Shown: in pieces, positions 1-9,495 of the stretch | Position numbering within the stretch: the first letter of the stretch is position 1 | How the letters are laid out: each line of letters begins with the position of its first letter | Assembly: GCA_963575745.1 (NCBI GenBank) | Contig: CAUYUJ010007204.1 | Span: 25,001-48,313, forward strand | Reading direction: 5' to 3' | DNA from: Prorocentrum cordatum | Taxonomy: Eukaryota > Sar > Dinophyceae > Prorocentrales > Prorocentraceae | DNA: 23,313 bases | Notes under the pieces: generated by a model | Told to the model about the DNA's origin: nothing | Database searches by the model: none | What the model saw: only the letters and a program-made list of their open reading frames with translations | Made by a program: the position numbers and the translations under genes

Positions 1-448
1 TCGCAAAGGACTATTGTGACACGCTTTTTTCTACTGGAGGCCATTGGGTTCTCGTATGCGTTTGGAACACCTCGGTGCTGACATGTGTCTGAACCTTCCT
101 GGTTTGGACAGAAGTCGAAGAGCTCGCGCGGAGACACGCGCGTGCGGCCCGCATGGGTTCATCTGCCGCAGCTGGTGGGCGCGCGACGGTGGTTGAACGT
201 TTTCGACATGCGCGCGCAAGTGGCCCGCGTGGTCTGACATCACAGAGTTGCCAAAAAACGTCGCGCTGACTTCAGATGTTTGTTTCGTTGTAGCGCCAGC
301 GGTGTTTGACAACTGTTGATCAGCCATGCCTTGAACATGTCTTGTTTATTGTGCAAATCTAGAGCATGGTTGCTGAATGCTCTAGTTTTGTCGTGCGCGC
401 GACCGCGCGCGCATGTACCCCGTAATGTTTTCCACTGTGGCAGATGAT
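1..448. other. no recognisable gene
   Basis: I see no protein family in any frame here. The open frames are short, mostly on the minus strand, and show no motif. The sequence alternates GC-rich CGCG-containing pieces with an AT-richer part at about 240-390. The only distinct structure is the hairpin annotated at 354-390. Confidence 0.6.
354..390. other. perfect 9-bp hairpin followed by TTTT
   Basis: CTAGAGCAT (359-367) and ATGCTCTAG (377-385) are exact reverse complements around a 9-nt loop. Beyond a single T-T mismatch the stem continues with CAAA (354-357) against TTTG (387-390), giving 13 of 14 possible pairs. The TTTT run at 386-389 directly follows the perfect stem, as in intrinsic or Pol III-like terminators, but no gene is seen upstream. 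The role is unknown. Confidence 0.55.
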
Positions 449-1348
449 TGTTAGAAAGCACGTTTCCTACTTCACCATATGTGCACTACATATACGTTGC
501 TGCACGAAACGGTGGGAAGGTCGATATCAGCTTGGCTGGCGGGCATGCGATTATCTGAAATTACGGCTGGAGGATCGCGCAGGAAACATTAAACGAAAAA
601 CCTTACGGGACCGCGAATCCCAGCCTCGGAAGGGGGGGGATTTTTTCAACATGAGACATGCTTACGGCCCGTGTCCTTGTGAGTACCCCATACACCTTAT
701 GGAAACAATCGCCCTCACCAGGGTTGGCCGGAGGGGGCGGGGGTCTGGCCGGAGGGTTGATCGGGTTTGGCCATTGTGTTGGACGGGGTAGTTCTTCGAT
801 TGGCAGTTCTTCCCACAGCCAAATCTCCTACGCCTTGGTTTCTTCATTATGGTGTCCCCCGAGCCATGGACCACTTTCTGGGGGCCAGCTGTTCGTCCCG
901 CATCGTTTTGACGGTCCCGGGGCCCGGCGGGGGTTCCCAGAGGCCGGGAGAAACGCACAAGGTTCGTCTTGATGTTTCCATGCGTTGACGGTCTGCATGA
1001 CACGAGGTCCTGGACAACTCGGGCCCATATTGGTGCCAATTGTCGGGGGGGCGCCCTGCGTCGCTCAAGGACGGCGCCGCGGCGGGGGAGCCCGAGGTCG
1101 GGCAGCCAGCGCAGGCCTTGGGGCATCCTCCAAGCCTGGCCCTCCACAGGCGCTCTGCTCTGGACCTGAGCGCTCCCGGGCGCGCGCACGCCCCGTCCAC
1201 CCGTCTCTTCATCCTCTCTTGCTGCCCCCTCCCCTTGTCCTCCTTCCCCCTCCTCCACCCCTCACTTTCCCCGACCGCCCCGGGCCCGCGTCGCTAAAAG
1301 ATCATGACGTGTCTTTGGCTGTCTTCGACCTCTGGGGGCCCTCGCTGG
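449..1348. other. no recognisable gene; includes one dispersed-repeat copy and a polypyrimidine tract
   Basis: Several overlapping frames are open because the DNA is GC-rich, but none shows a domain or motif. A short direct repeat of TGGCCGGAGGG lies near 724-755. A strongly polypyrimidine stretch lies at about 1204-1270. The dispersed GC-rich repeat is listed separately at 860-985. Confidence 0.55.
860..985 (+). repeat. dispersed GC-rich repeat, copy H (forward)
   Basis: The core starts with GACGGTCCCGGGGCCCGGCG at about 910 and ends near TTGATGTTTCC. It aligns with the copies at 8409-8475 and 10129-10194. The preceding part (GACCACTT, then TTCGTCCCG, then TCGTTTTGACGG) matches the region just upstream of the 10129 core, so homology extends about 50 bp beyond the core. 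It lies about 7.4 kb from the main cluster of copies. Confidence 0.6.
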
Positions 1349-1694
1349 GCATGCGAACCTTGCCGCTGAGGCATTCGGTGCAGCCCCCTATGGGGCCACG
1401 AACGGTGTCAGGGGCGCGCCCAGATGAGAGTGAAACTGCATGCGAACCCTGCCACTGGGGCCTTCGGTGGAGCTCCCTATGGGGCCACGAATCGTGTGAG
1501 GGGTGCGCCGAAATGAAGGCGGAACTGCATGCGAACCCTGCCGCTGGGGCCTTCTGTGGAGCTCCCTATGGGGCCACGAACCGTGTGAGGAGTGCGCCTT
1601 GATGAGGGTGGAACTGCATGCGAACCCTGCCACTGGGGCCTTCGGTGGAGCTCCCTATGGGGCCACGAACCGTGTGAGGAGTATGCTGAAACGA
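1349..1694. repeat. minisatellite, 89-bp unit, about 3.9 copies
   Basis: Units begin with GCATGCGAACC at 1349, 1438, 1527 and 1616, an exact 89-bp spacing. Each holds the blocks TGGGGCCTTCGGTGGAGCTC and CCTATGGGGCCACGAA. The first unit is the most diverged; the last three are nearly the same. Because 89 is not a multiple of 3, the same DNA is read in three successive frames by open frames that cross it, so these frames are not evidence of a gene. The fourth unit degrades into the GAT array. Confidence 0.95.
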
Positions 1695-1702
1695 ATGATG
1701 AC

Positions 1703-1784
<82 letters not shown>

Positions 1785-1852
1785 CTGATGCTGATGCTGA
1801 TGCTGATGCTGATGCTGATGCTGATGCTGATGCTGATGATGATGATGCTGAA

Positions 1853-1913
<61 letters not shown>

Positions 1914-2056
1914 CTGATGCTGATGCTGATGCTGATGCTGATGATGATCATCATCATCATCATGATCATGATGATGATGATGGTGGTGAGGATGAGGATG
2001 AGGATGAGGATGAGGATGAGGATGAGGATGATGACGACGATGATGATGATGGTGAC

Positions 2057-2132
<76 letters not shown>

Positions 2133-2168
2133 GTGATAGTGATGGTGATGGTGATGGTGATGGTGAAG
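1694..2168. repeat. compound GAT microsatellite
   Basis: About 475 bp of GAT trinucleotides, broken by blocks of hexamers: GATGCT (about 1783-1835 and 1912-1940), a short ATC segment near 1947-1962, GAGGAT (about 1988-2028) and GGTGAT (about 2132-2166). It encodes only poly-Asp or poly-Met on the plus strand and poly-Ile, poly-Ser or poly-His on the minus strand, which I do not treat as genes. It lies about 100 bp upstream of the LINE coding region. Confidence 0.97.
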
Positions 2169-2265
2169 GCCACGGATTGCTCAGATCCGCCCAGGCGCAG
2201 TGGCCTCCGCCCACTCGTCGCCCGTCTCCGTCCCAGCAGTTTCGCTCCAGGAGATGCGGTGAGCA

Positions 2266-2709
2266 ATGGCGGTGCGGATGCTCGGGGTGCTTCTCGCGCT
2301 GTGCGTCCGCATGGCGAGCCCCGAGGCGACCGCCGACGAATATGCCACCAAGCCGCTGCGCAGCACCTCGCTGGTCGGCTGGAACCCGTTCAGCCTCCTC
2401 AGCCACGAGGGTCGCCTGGAGGCCGTCAGCATGGAGTTTCGCAACATGGATGCGATTCTGGCCCCAGGCACCAAGATCAGAAGTAGGGCAGGCACTCCAC
2501 ATCATACAGAACGGACGCAGCATCATTACTGTATCCATTTTGGCTGGACACGAGCAGCGGGCACCAACGCGAGCGCTGGCTGCAGCATCGGACTATCGCG
2601 ACGTCTCGACAGAGAACGCAATATCATACGTGTAGTGTCTGCCCCACCACACCTCCAAGGACGAGCTGGGCGCATCGACGTCCAACGAGGACCACATCGA
2701 GTACGGTAA
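2266..2709 (+). pseudogene. LINE endonuclease, N-terminal part
   Basis: This fragment carries the first part of an exonuclease-endonuclease-phosphatase fold domain, which nicks target DNA in target-primed reverse transcription. Recognisable blocks are VGWNPFSLLSHEGRLE (the WN-containing first strand), NMDAILAPGTKIR (where the family has a strand ending in a QET-like motif), HHYCIHFGWTRAAGTN, and NIIRVVSAPPHLQGRAGRIDV. The usual catalytic Glu of QET is not visible: the motif here reads APGT. The first 20 residues look like a signal peptide but probably do not act as one; the ATG at 2266 is simply the first in frame. The frame ends in VR and TAA at 2707-2709, and the domain continues in the next frame. 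Assignment rests on motif order, not on a database search. Confidence 0.72.
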
Positions 2710-4447
2710 CTTCCCGCCACGTCCCCACCTGTCCAAGGACCACCACTTCTGGAAGAAGACATGCCTCCAGCTGTGGCGATGGATACTACATCAGTTCGCC
2801 ACGACTCCAGAGCGCACGGCACCGATCATGTTTAGTGACATGAACATGCGCTTTGGGCGCAGTGGCTCTCACTCCAACGCAGACGCCAGCATCGGCCCAT
2901 ATCAAGCGGGCCCCGAGGATGACCTCGCCCAGCGCATACACACGGACATGATCGAGAACGAGCTCAGCGCGGTCACTAGCTTCTGGAACCTCGGGCCCAG
3001 CTATTACGGTAATCATGGACCAAGCAGCCGCATCGACTACTACGTCACCCCCACCAACCTCAAGTTTGTCATCACTCGCATGGTGGTGGGGTGGCACGCC
3101 TCCCATCGGCTACGTACTCTCCCTGTCATTGACCCCGTTCCGATGATCATGGAAGTGCGCATTTCGGCTCCAGAACAGTATCGAGACCCTGACCAGCCTA
3201 GGTGGGACTGGGGCATGCTCGCTGCGTGTCTTCAACAAGGACACCCAAAACGGGAATTCTTCCAAGACTCACGTGAACAGTATGATCAACATCGAGGTCG
3301 CCTCACCCGCCGCACTGCAGACGCTACGCCGGCACGACATGCAGCAGTGGTCGGGTACATCATCAAGACTACTGCGAAGAAGTACTTTACCCGTGAAGGT
3401 CATACACCAGAATGGGTCCTCGTGGCTAGAGGCGAACGCGCACAACTACTTCGACAACGAGCACAACTATGTGAACGCGGACTAACCCAAGCTGGCCACG
3501 ACCTCTACCACGCCGACCTCCACCGCGTATCCCAACAACTCAAGTCCTTCCGACGCTGGTACAACTACTGGTGGCGCACGTCTGTGGACGATCAGCTTCG
3601 AGAGGCTTGGGCCGTCCGTGACCTCGCACGTGCCGGACATCTCGCACGACTACGAGCTGGCACGCGCACTGGCATCAAGAAGCGCAGCTACCTCTCTGTC
3701 GCTGCAGTTCGACCACGAGGACACGCCTTTCTCACGCCACTCGCCAAGCCCGCCACCGAGGGAGGAATGAGCGCCGCCTCATTCCCCACCAGCACATACT
3801 TACGTGACGCCTCCACCGAGAAACTCCTGCTCACACCAGTGGAGGACATCGTCCAGTTCGGCCCCGTCCAGCACGGAGCCACCATGACCGACGTCGACAA
3901 CGCCGCGGAGGACCTCGGGCACATGAAGAAACGCATCTGGACCAACAGACATCGACGATACAACCCTGGCTGGTCATGGCCAGGCGAGGTCACACAGCTC
4001 CTCTTCGACCCGCAGTACCTCACCAAGCCCAAGACGGAGACCATCAGCCCGGGGCGCGAGGACCAGCATTACCATCAAGTCCGCCAACTCGCACTAGCCG
4101 ACGCACCTGCCCGACGCCCTCGCTGCCACATACCGCTTGAAGAAGCCAACGCCCGCCACATCATCCTCGCGTCGCCCCTGGCCCACGTCCGCGCCTCCCG
4201 CGCGCTGCCAGCGCAGGCGACAACCAGCCAGGTAGTCACGATCGGGAAGAACAAGGAACCCAGCGGCGACGAAATCCACGACATCAACCACTGCCTCAGA
4301 CTCCTACACTGCTTCTGCCACTGGTGGCGTGTATATATTTACGAGTGGGCCTCTGCGACTATGGGGGACCATTCCAAGCCCCACCTTGAGGGTGCGGCGG
4401 CATCCGACAACGCCGACGAGAAGAACGAATGCTCCTGGTCAAGGTAG
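2636..4447 (+). pseudogene. LINE endonuclease C-terminal part and linker to reverse transcriptase
   Basis: This frame picks up the endonuclease after a frameshift at about 2700, with YGNFPPRPHLSKDHHFWKK leading into FSDMNMRFG (the GDFN-like metal-site strand) and later SSRIDYYVTP (the SRID motif). The final conserved Asp-His pair reads VIDPVPM: the codon at 3134-3136 is CCC (Pro) where family members have His. If so, catalysis would be lost even without frame breaks. Residues after about 3150 form a Trp-, Arg- and Gln-rich linker that, by family analogy, precedes the fingers of the reverse transcriptase. The frame stops at 4445-4447. An ATG at 2828 is present but lies inside the domain, so it is not a plausible start. 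Confidence 0.75.
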
Positions 4448-5604
4448 TCACGTGGCGGCCCCGCGCGGCCGAGCGCAATTTCATCGTCAAGGCCTACGAC
4501 ATGCGCAACGCCTTCGCCGCAGGTGATCACTCCATCCTCTTTCAGGCTCACTACGATCGCACCGACGACGAACACGTCGACGAGCTCTTCACCCAACATC
4601 GAGAACACGCAGTCCTTGCTATTGACGCCAGCGACGCCCAGGCATCCGCACGACCAACTACGGGAGGACGAATGGGCGATGGCAACGAACCCGAGCTTTT
4701 CATGGCGGCGTTCCATCGAGGAGTCGAAGCCTGGCTGGACGAAACCACGGAGCTCACCACCGACGACCTGGCCGCGGAGTGCCCCATCACGCACACGAAG
4801 CAGCAGATCACCATGGGCGCCTTCGTCGACGGCCTCATTCGCACCTACGTCCTACCTGAAGGCCCACCACAAGCACGATGGGCGCTCGCCGTCGACTACC
4901 TAGACAACGTTACACTCAATAAGTACATTCACATGACGGGCCACCGTCAGAACGCGGAGAAGCAGGATACCCTCGTCTACACCACCAACGCCCGAGTTAC
5001 TCGTGACATCGAGCACCGCATCGCAGGCACCAGCGTGCACAGCCTCATCCACCTCGGCGGCTTCATTACTCCGACAGGCTCCAACTACACGGAGATACGA
5101 GGACGCATCAAGCCCGCCGCCATCGGATGGACACGCCTGGGGAACTACTGGACTAGTCCTGGCCCTTGGAGATATAAGCGCGGCGCTTTTATCACTAACG
5201 CGGCTGGACGTGCTTGGCCCGCCATGGAGTCATATGTGCGGACATCGACCGAGTACAACAAGCTCGACGCTTGCCTTGCAAGAAAGATGCGTGCCATGCT
5301 GCTCGGGAAAGCACATCAAGAACGAAAGGACGGCACGCATCGCAGTTGGACGACTGATCAAATATTCCGTGAATGGCAACTCGCACCGACGGCAGTGGAA
5401 CTCATGATCAAGCGACTCAACTGGTGGAAAGCTATCCTCTCCGACCCCGACCACCACGCTCAATTTCTGGCAGCGTTCCTGGGCGACTACACATTTGAGA
5501 TCAAAGCTAGAGCACATGGACGCCCAGCGTCGACGCCACCACTACGAAACAACCAACTCCATGCTGACGCAGGTGTACATCCATGTGCCGCCCTACTTCA
5601 ATGA
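4429..5604 (+). pseudogene. LINE reverse transcriptase and connection region
   Basis: This is the most recognisable part of the element. Motif A reads VKAYDMRNAFAAGDH, with the metal-binding Asp followed by NAF. Motif B reads TTGGRMGDGNEPELF. The motif C region reads ALAVDYLDNVTLN; active enzymes have two adjacent Asp residues here, so the second appears replaced by Asn. Downstream, LGGFITPTGSNYTEIRGRI matches the segment after motif C where the primer grip lies, and LDACLARKMRAML plus IKRLNWWKAIL resemble the C-terminal helices found in LINE polymerases. It begins in a new frame just before the preceding frame stops. Known role of the family: copying element RNA at the nicked target. This copy is presumably inactive. 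Confidence 0.8.
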
Positions 5605-6504
5605 CTTACGCCAACTGATGGACCACCCCATGGGACCCTCCGACCGTGGATGCTCTTCTTCGTGGCGAGCACGTCCGCCAGGCCTTTCTTGCATGCGACA
5701 TGCGCCTTTTTCGCAGCACATACGTGAGCAGCCAATGGGCCCCGGGCGGCTCGATAGCACAGGACGTGCCCGCAGCCGACCAGGAGATGGGCGACGCAGA
5801 CAGCGAGACGGAGCTGCTGGCCCCGTTCAGATGCACGATCGAAAGCTGTCGAGCGAGGTTCTCTACCGTCCATCGTCTTGCTACTCATCAGACTCACTTA
5901 TCCGCACCTGGTCATGGCCGCGCCACCATCATCAACGCCATCACCACCGACAACATGCGCCGATGCTGCAATACCATCTTCTCATGCGTCGATCAGTGCC
6001 GACGTCGTCTTCAGAGGTCCAGGAAAGCGAACAGATGCACCCCTGAACTCACGTACCACCTGTGCGAATGGAAACCGCCAAGTGCGACTCGATGCCCTCT
6101 AGCGAACATCAGCGACCGACCCGAGTGCCATGAAACTCATCACGATCTCCGAGAACTCCGACGACACCTCGCCGATCATACCCCTCCGACGCCGTCTGGG
6201 CCTAGGCTCAAGCCTGTACATGTGAAGGACACTCCGCAGCAGCACCAGGTCCCTGCACATATATCCCGTCCTTTCTCAGAGAAACGCAAGGCGGTGTGGG
6301 TGCCTGGCGATGCCGCCGAACTACGAGACCAGCTCCGAGTGGCCTACCACAGCCGCCCGGCTTCTACTGGGCCGAGGACCTCAGCACGACCGTTGCGACC
6401 GCGCCCGACAGCTACCACAGCGTGTACTACCGCATCCTACCTGGCCAACGCTCCACAACTGGTGACAACTACTCCAGTCGCCCCCGCGCCCCTCCGACGA
6501 CGAG
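5495..6504 (+). pseudogene. LINE C-terminal region with Cys-His fingers
   Basis: After the polymerase the reading passes through frame 2 (about 5495-5640, with VYIHVPPYFNDLRQLMDHP) and then frame 3 (from about 5646). The clearest feature is FRCTIESCRARFSTVHRLAT followed by HQTHLSAPGHG at about 5826-5920: a C-x4-C-x12-H spacing with further His downstream, a C2H2-like finger. A second Cys/His-rich stretch, RCPLANISDRPECHETHHDL then RRHLADH, lies at about 6090-6180. LINE proteins often end in such fingers, which are thought to bind nucleic acid. The part after 6200 is Pro/Ala/Thr-rich and shows no domain. There is no credible start codon, as expected for the tail of a polyprotein. Confidence 0.6.
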
Positions 6505-7316
6505 ATGACGGCGGCGGCAGCAGCTGCACTGCCAGCGCCGACCAGAGCAAGCTGGCGCCTCCCGATGGGATCCCCCCAGGTGTCTGGGAATTCTGGCAGC
6601 GCCGCCAGCGCCGACAGGCCGCAGGCCAAGCAGACGGGGGAGGACGGGGCCGCGAAGGACAAGGACAAGGAGACCAAGGACGGGATGCAGGTGGACGACG
6701 ACGACCAGGGGGGAGACCGAAAAAGGAAAGTTCGACGAGGGGGCCGACGCCAACGAGGACAACGCACGCAGAAGACGTGGACCAGCCGAGACAAGAACTT
6801 GACCGAGCTGCTCACGGAAATCCTGAAGATGACGCTGATAAACGCCCAACGTCTTCGGATCCTGAGCGCCGCCACGCTGGACACATTCACGTTCGCCCGC
6901 GACCGCAAGATCGTCACCACCCTGACCTCGGAGCCCGAGAACTACAAGGCTCAACTCGACAAGCTGCGCCACGGAACCGCCGAGCAGAAGCTAGAGTTGA
7001 AGACCGTGGGCAGCCCGACCGCCAGCCTGGCCCTGCGCCTAGTCGAGACCCTGTGCACGCTCGACATCGGTGGCGGCAACAAGAAGAACCTACACGACTA
7101 CCTAGACAAGGCCCAGCCGCGCGAGGACACGGCCGCAGTCATCACGAAAGAGCTCCTCGAGGAACAGATCACCATGCTCGAGATCGAGAAATGCAACGAC
7201 GACACCTCGTCGCCGCCATCAAGGCCGAGGGGAGTATCACGCACCACCTGGGGATCGCCCCTCCTGGGTGGCTGGGGGAGGAGCTGAGCGTGTGGCTAGA
7301 TGCGCTAGCCAAGTGA
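6505..7316 (+). pseudogene. unrecognised charged and helical module at the LINE 3' side
   Basis: From 6505 frame 1 encodes a low-complexity Lys/Asp/Arg-rich stretch (residues about 40-90) with a basic run KRKVRRGGRRQRG. A predicted helical part follows: LTELLTEILKMTLINAQRLR, then LSAATLDTFTF and LRLVETLCTLDIGGGNKKNL. Near 7190 the plausible reading jumps to frame 3 (RHLVAAIKAEGSITHHLGIA to the TGA at 7314-7316). I have a weak memory of similar modules in dinoflagellate predicted proteins but cannot name a family. It may be the C-terminal end of the LINE protein, or the first ORF of another element lying downstream. Function unknown. Confidence 0.45.
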
Positions 7317-7486
7317 TTCGGTTCGTTCCTGGCGAGATCTTCGCCAGTGCCATCCCCACTCCTCCTCCCGACCCTCCCCAATTATCTCTTGATTTCGAAG
7401 ACGGTGGTACTAACGAACCCCAGGGTCTCCCAGAGCTCCCAGACGAGGGAGCCGATCTAGAGGCCGCCGAGTTTTTGTTTGGATAA
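7268..7486 (+). pseudogene. acidic, proline-rich tail fragment
   Basis: A 72-codon frame overlaps the end of the previous fragment. It reads VIRFVPGEIFASAIPTPPPD and ends in an acidic tail (DEGADLEAAEFLFG) before TAA at 7484-7486. It could be the authentic end of the preceding protein reached through one more frameshift, or an open frame by chance. No domain is visible. Confidence 0.35.
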
Positions 7487-7690
7487 AACCTGTCGCCGTG
7501 GGGCACGCCTTCGCCCTTCTGCACGCGCTGGAGTGAGCACCGTGCCCGCACGCCACACGCACTAAGGGGATCATCTCCTGGCGGCGGGTTCCAGATGTCT
7601 TTCACTGTGAACTACCGACAACGCCGATTCGAGTTTCTGAATGCAGTCGTTGTCCGTAACATCACAGCCCCATATGCCGATGAAAAATTG
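7487..7690. other. spacer between LINE and GAT array
   Basis: About 200 bp without a recognisable gene. It may be the 3' untranslated part of the LINE, since non-LTR elements often end in a short simple repeat and a GAT array follows directly. There is no poly(A) tract. Confidence 0.4.
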
Positions 7691-7844
7691 TGATGGTGAG
7701 GGTGATGCTGATTGTGTTGATGATGATGATACTGACGATGATGCTGATGATGATGCTGGTGCTGATGCTGATGCTGCTGATGATGGTGATGGTGACGATG
7801 ATGATGATGGCGATGATGAAGATGAAAGTGAATATGATGGTAAA

Positions 7845-7890
<46 letters not shown>

Positions 7891-7898
7891 GCGATGAC

Positions 7899-7933
<35 letters not shown>

Positions 7934-7935
7934 GA
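7691..7935. repeat. GAT microsatellite
   Basis: About 245 bp, mostly GAT on the plus strand, with interspersed GCT, GGT and GAC triplets in the first half and purer GAT in the second half. It follows the LINE coding region at about 200 bp, mirroring the array upstream of it. Confidence 0.95.
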
Positions 7936-8332
7936 TTAGGGGAGAGGGGAGGGCAGCGGGAGGAGTAACGCGGGGCGTTGTCTCTTCAAAACGAGGGCCC
8001 AACACCACAGGGTGGTTGGGAAAAAAACAGTTTTGATGGGTTCAGGTCGTTCGATGTCTGGGTCAACTGGCCCAACTTGACCGCCGTGTTCCGCACTCTT
8101 TGCAACATCGCAAAGAATCACGACCAGAGCCTTAGACCCAATGTTTCTGCTGCACTTTTCGAGTCAGATCGATTCCCGAGACCCAGAACGGGGCGACATC
8201 GCCGAGTGCGAACCAGAACTCCGACAACAGGATCTCAGGGTATATTCTTCATGTGTCTGTTGAGGGTCAGCCTACAGGGGGGCGGTCACGATTACCATGG
8301 CGAGCTTTGATGCCACGAGGGGGAATTTGATC
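7936..8332. other. no recognisable gene
   Basis: I see no domain, repeat copy or strong secondary structure in this stretch. Open frames are short and have no motif. Confidence 0.55.
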
Positions 8333-8508
8333 CCAGACATGCAACGTCCTGATTTTTTCAATACGGGGCCCCTGGAAGTCCCGACCCCTTTCCCCTGAGT
8401 CGCTTTTGTCGACGGTCCCGAGGCCCGGCGAGGGTCCCCCGAGGCCGAAAACAGCCAAAAACCTCCCGCCATGATGTTTCACGACGCGATCATGTCTGGG
8501 ATTGCACC
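8333..8508 (+). repeat. dispersed GC-rich repeat, copy A (forward, long)
   Basis: The core at 8409-8475 starts GACGGTCCCGAGGCCCGGCG and contains GAGGCCGAAAACAGCC and AAAAACCTCCCG. The copy extends on both sides: CAGACATGCAACGTCCTGAT on the left and GATCATGTCTGGGA on the right. The whole length aligns with the reverse complement of 10898-11080, with matching flanking blocks, so these two define a unit of about 175-185 bp. Confidence 0.75.
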
Positions 8509-8640
8509 CTCTGCGGGTATGGGCCCCGCGACCTCGCAGGCGGCCCCGTGGGCGCAGCGGCCAGAGGAGGCGGAGGCGGAGGCGCAGCCGCGGCAGGCCG
8601 CCGAAGGCCGCCGGGGAACCCTCGGCCACGGGCGCCTCGA

Positions 8641-8716
8641 GACTCACGACGGGAGGCTTGGAGCAACTCGCGGCCTCCTGGGGCCCTCACCGGGCCTTGG
8701 GGCCGTCAAAAACGAC
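8641..8716 (-). repeat. dispersed GC-rich repeat, copy E (reverse)
   Basis: It reads CACGACGGGAGGCTTGGAG, then CGGCCTCCTGGGGCCCTCAC, then GGGCCTTGGGGCCGTC, the reverse complement of the core in copy A. It is cut off at 8717 where a GGC/GAC array begins. With copy A it forms an imperfect inverted repeat around a spacer of about 165 bp. Confidence 0.6.
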
Positions 8717-8717
8717 T

Positions 8718-8721
8718 CGGC

Positions 8722-8768
<47 letters not shown>

Positions 8769-8769
8769 A

Positions 8770-8839
<70 letters not shown>
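8718..8839. repeat. GGC-to-GAC compound microsatellite
   Basis: About eight CGG/GGC triplets (8718-8744) run directly into about 30 GAC triplets with one GAA interruption near 8769. All six frames are open across it, encoding homopolymers only. Confidence 0.95.
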
Positions 8840-9231
8840 TCGCTGGCCGCGCCCCGCTCGAGAAGGGTCGACCTTGCTTTCCAAGGCCCATGCATCCTTG
8901 TCGTGCGTCCTTATTATATGGGTCGACGTTATTCAGACAGGCCTGAGATCATGACAAAGTCGTCGTTTTCTTATCCATTGTTTTGCCGATCGGCGCGGGC
9001 CCTCGCACCCTCTCCCCCTATGGAGTAGTAGATCTTGGCTGTTTTTGGCGCCTGTTTCGAGCAGGTGGAGTCTCCCCCGTAAGACGCCCTGCTGCAAACA
9101 GTCGCATTAAGCAGAGGTCTGGAGCCAGCCCTCCCCCCTCCCCTTCCCTTCCGCCCAATGTCGAAACGCCGCATAAGAAAACGCCGGAGTAAGAAATCGC
9201 TCCAGAGCGCTTCGGGGACGCTTCGGGGACG
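8840..9231. other. no recognisable gene
   Basis: No domain or clear repeat copy is seen. A pyrimidine-rich run lies at about 9130-9155, and an 11-bp direct duplication (CGCTTCGGGGA twice) lies immediately before the CTC array. Confidence 0.5.
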
Positions 9232-9363
9232 CTCCTCCTCCTCCTCCTCCTCCTCCTCCTCCTCCTCCTCCTCCTCCTCCTCCTCCTTTCCTTTTCCTTC
9301 TGAATAACTTCTCCTTCTCCTCCTCCTCCTCCTCCTCCTCCTCCTCCTCCTCCTCCTCCTCCT
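9232..9363. repeat. CTC/GAG polypyrimidine arrays
   Basis: Two blocks of CTC triplets (9232-9287 and 9311-9363) are separated by about 23 bp that includes TGAATAACTT. One strand is nearly all pyrimidine, so triplex (H-DNA) formation is possible in principle. The flanking 9364-9495 is GC-rich and holds no recognisable gene. Confidence 0.93.
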
Positions 9364-9495
9364 TCCCCGACCCGCCGCCGGGATTTTCGCCCGCCCGCGG
9401 CCCACGAGGGTCCGGACTCGCACCAGATTCAGATCCGTTCCTGGCGGCCCCGGGGCTCGCAGACGGCCCCCGCGGGCCGAGATCGAGGAACAAAC

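Larger units (their letters stand above)
2266..7486 (+). mobile_element. decayed non-LTR (LINE-type) retrotransposon
   Basis: The order is an apurinic-type endonuclease, a linker, a reverse transcriptase with its connection region, Cys-His fingers and a C-terminal helical module, all on the plus strand. No flanking LTRs are seen. That order is typical of non-LTR elements with an N-terminal endonuclease. The reading moves between all three frames at about 2640-2710, 4430-4447, 5500-5600, 5610-5650, 6500-6700, 7190 and 7270-7316, so this copy is dead. The true ends are not defined: the coding match begins near 2266 and ends at the 7484-7486 stop, with GAT arrays on both sides. No target-site duplication was recognised. 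Confidence 0.85.

Noticed and set aside
662-1258. A 198-codon minus-strand open frame
   Set aside because: GC-rich chance frame: it overlaps several other open frames, crosses a dispersed repeat copy and shows no domain.
2167-2206. AGGCCAC/GTGGCCT inverted repeat between GAT array and LINE
   Set aside because: Only 7 bp with a 26-bp loop in GC-rich DNA; expected by chance.
2266-2330. Signal peptide at the start of the LINE endonuclease frame
   Set aside because: The hydrophobic start MLGVLLALCV lies upstream of an endonuclease domain in a dead element, and the real start of the element protein is unknown.
2521-2552. GTATCCATTTTGGCTGG resembles the dinoflagellate spliced leader
   Set aside because: It lies inside the LINE endonuclease and encodes the conserved block YCIHFGW in frame. 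The match breaks at both ends of the spliced leader, so it is coding sequence and not a relic leader.
1592-2635. Long plus-strand open frames rich in Asp or Met over the GAT array
   Set aside because: They are translations of the minisatellite and microsatellite. No non-repeat domain is attached, and several frames are open equally.
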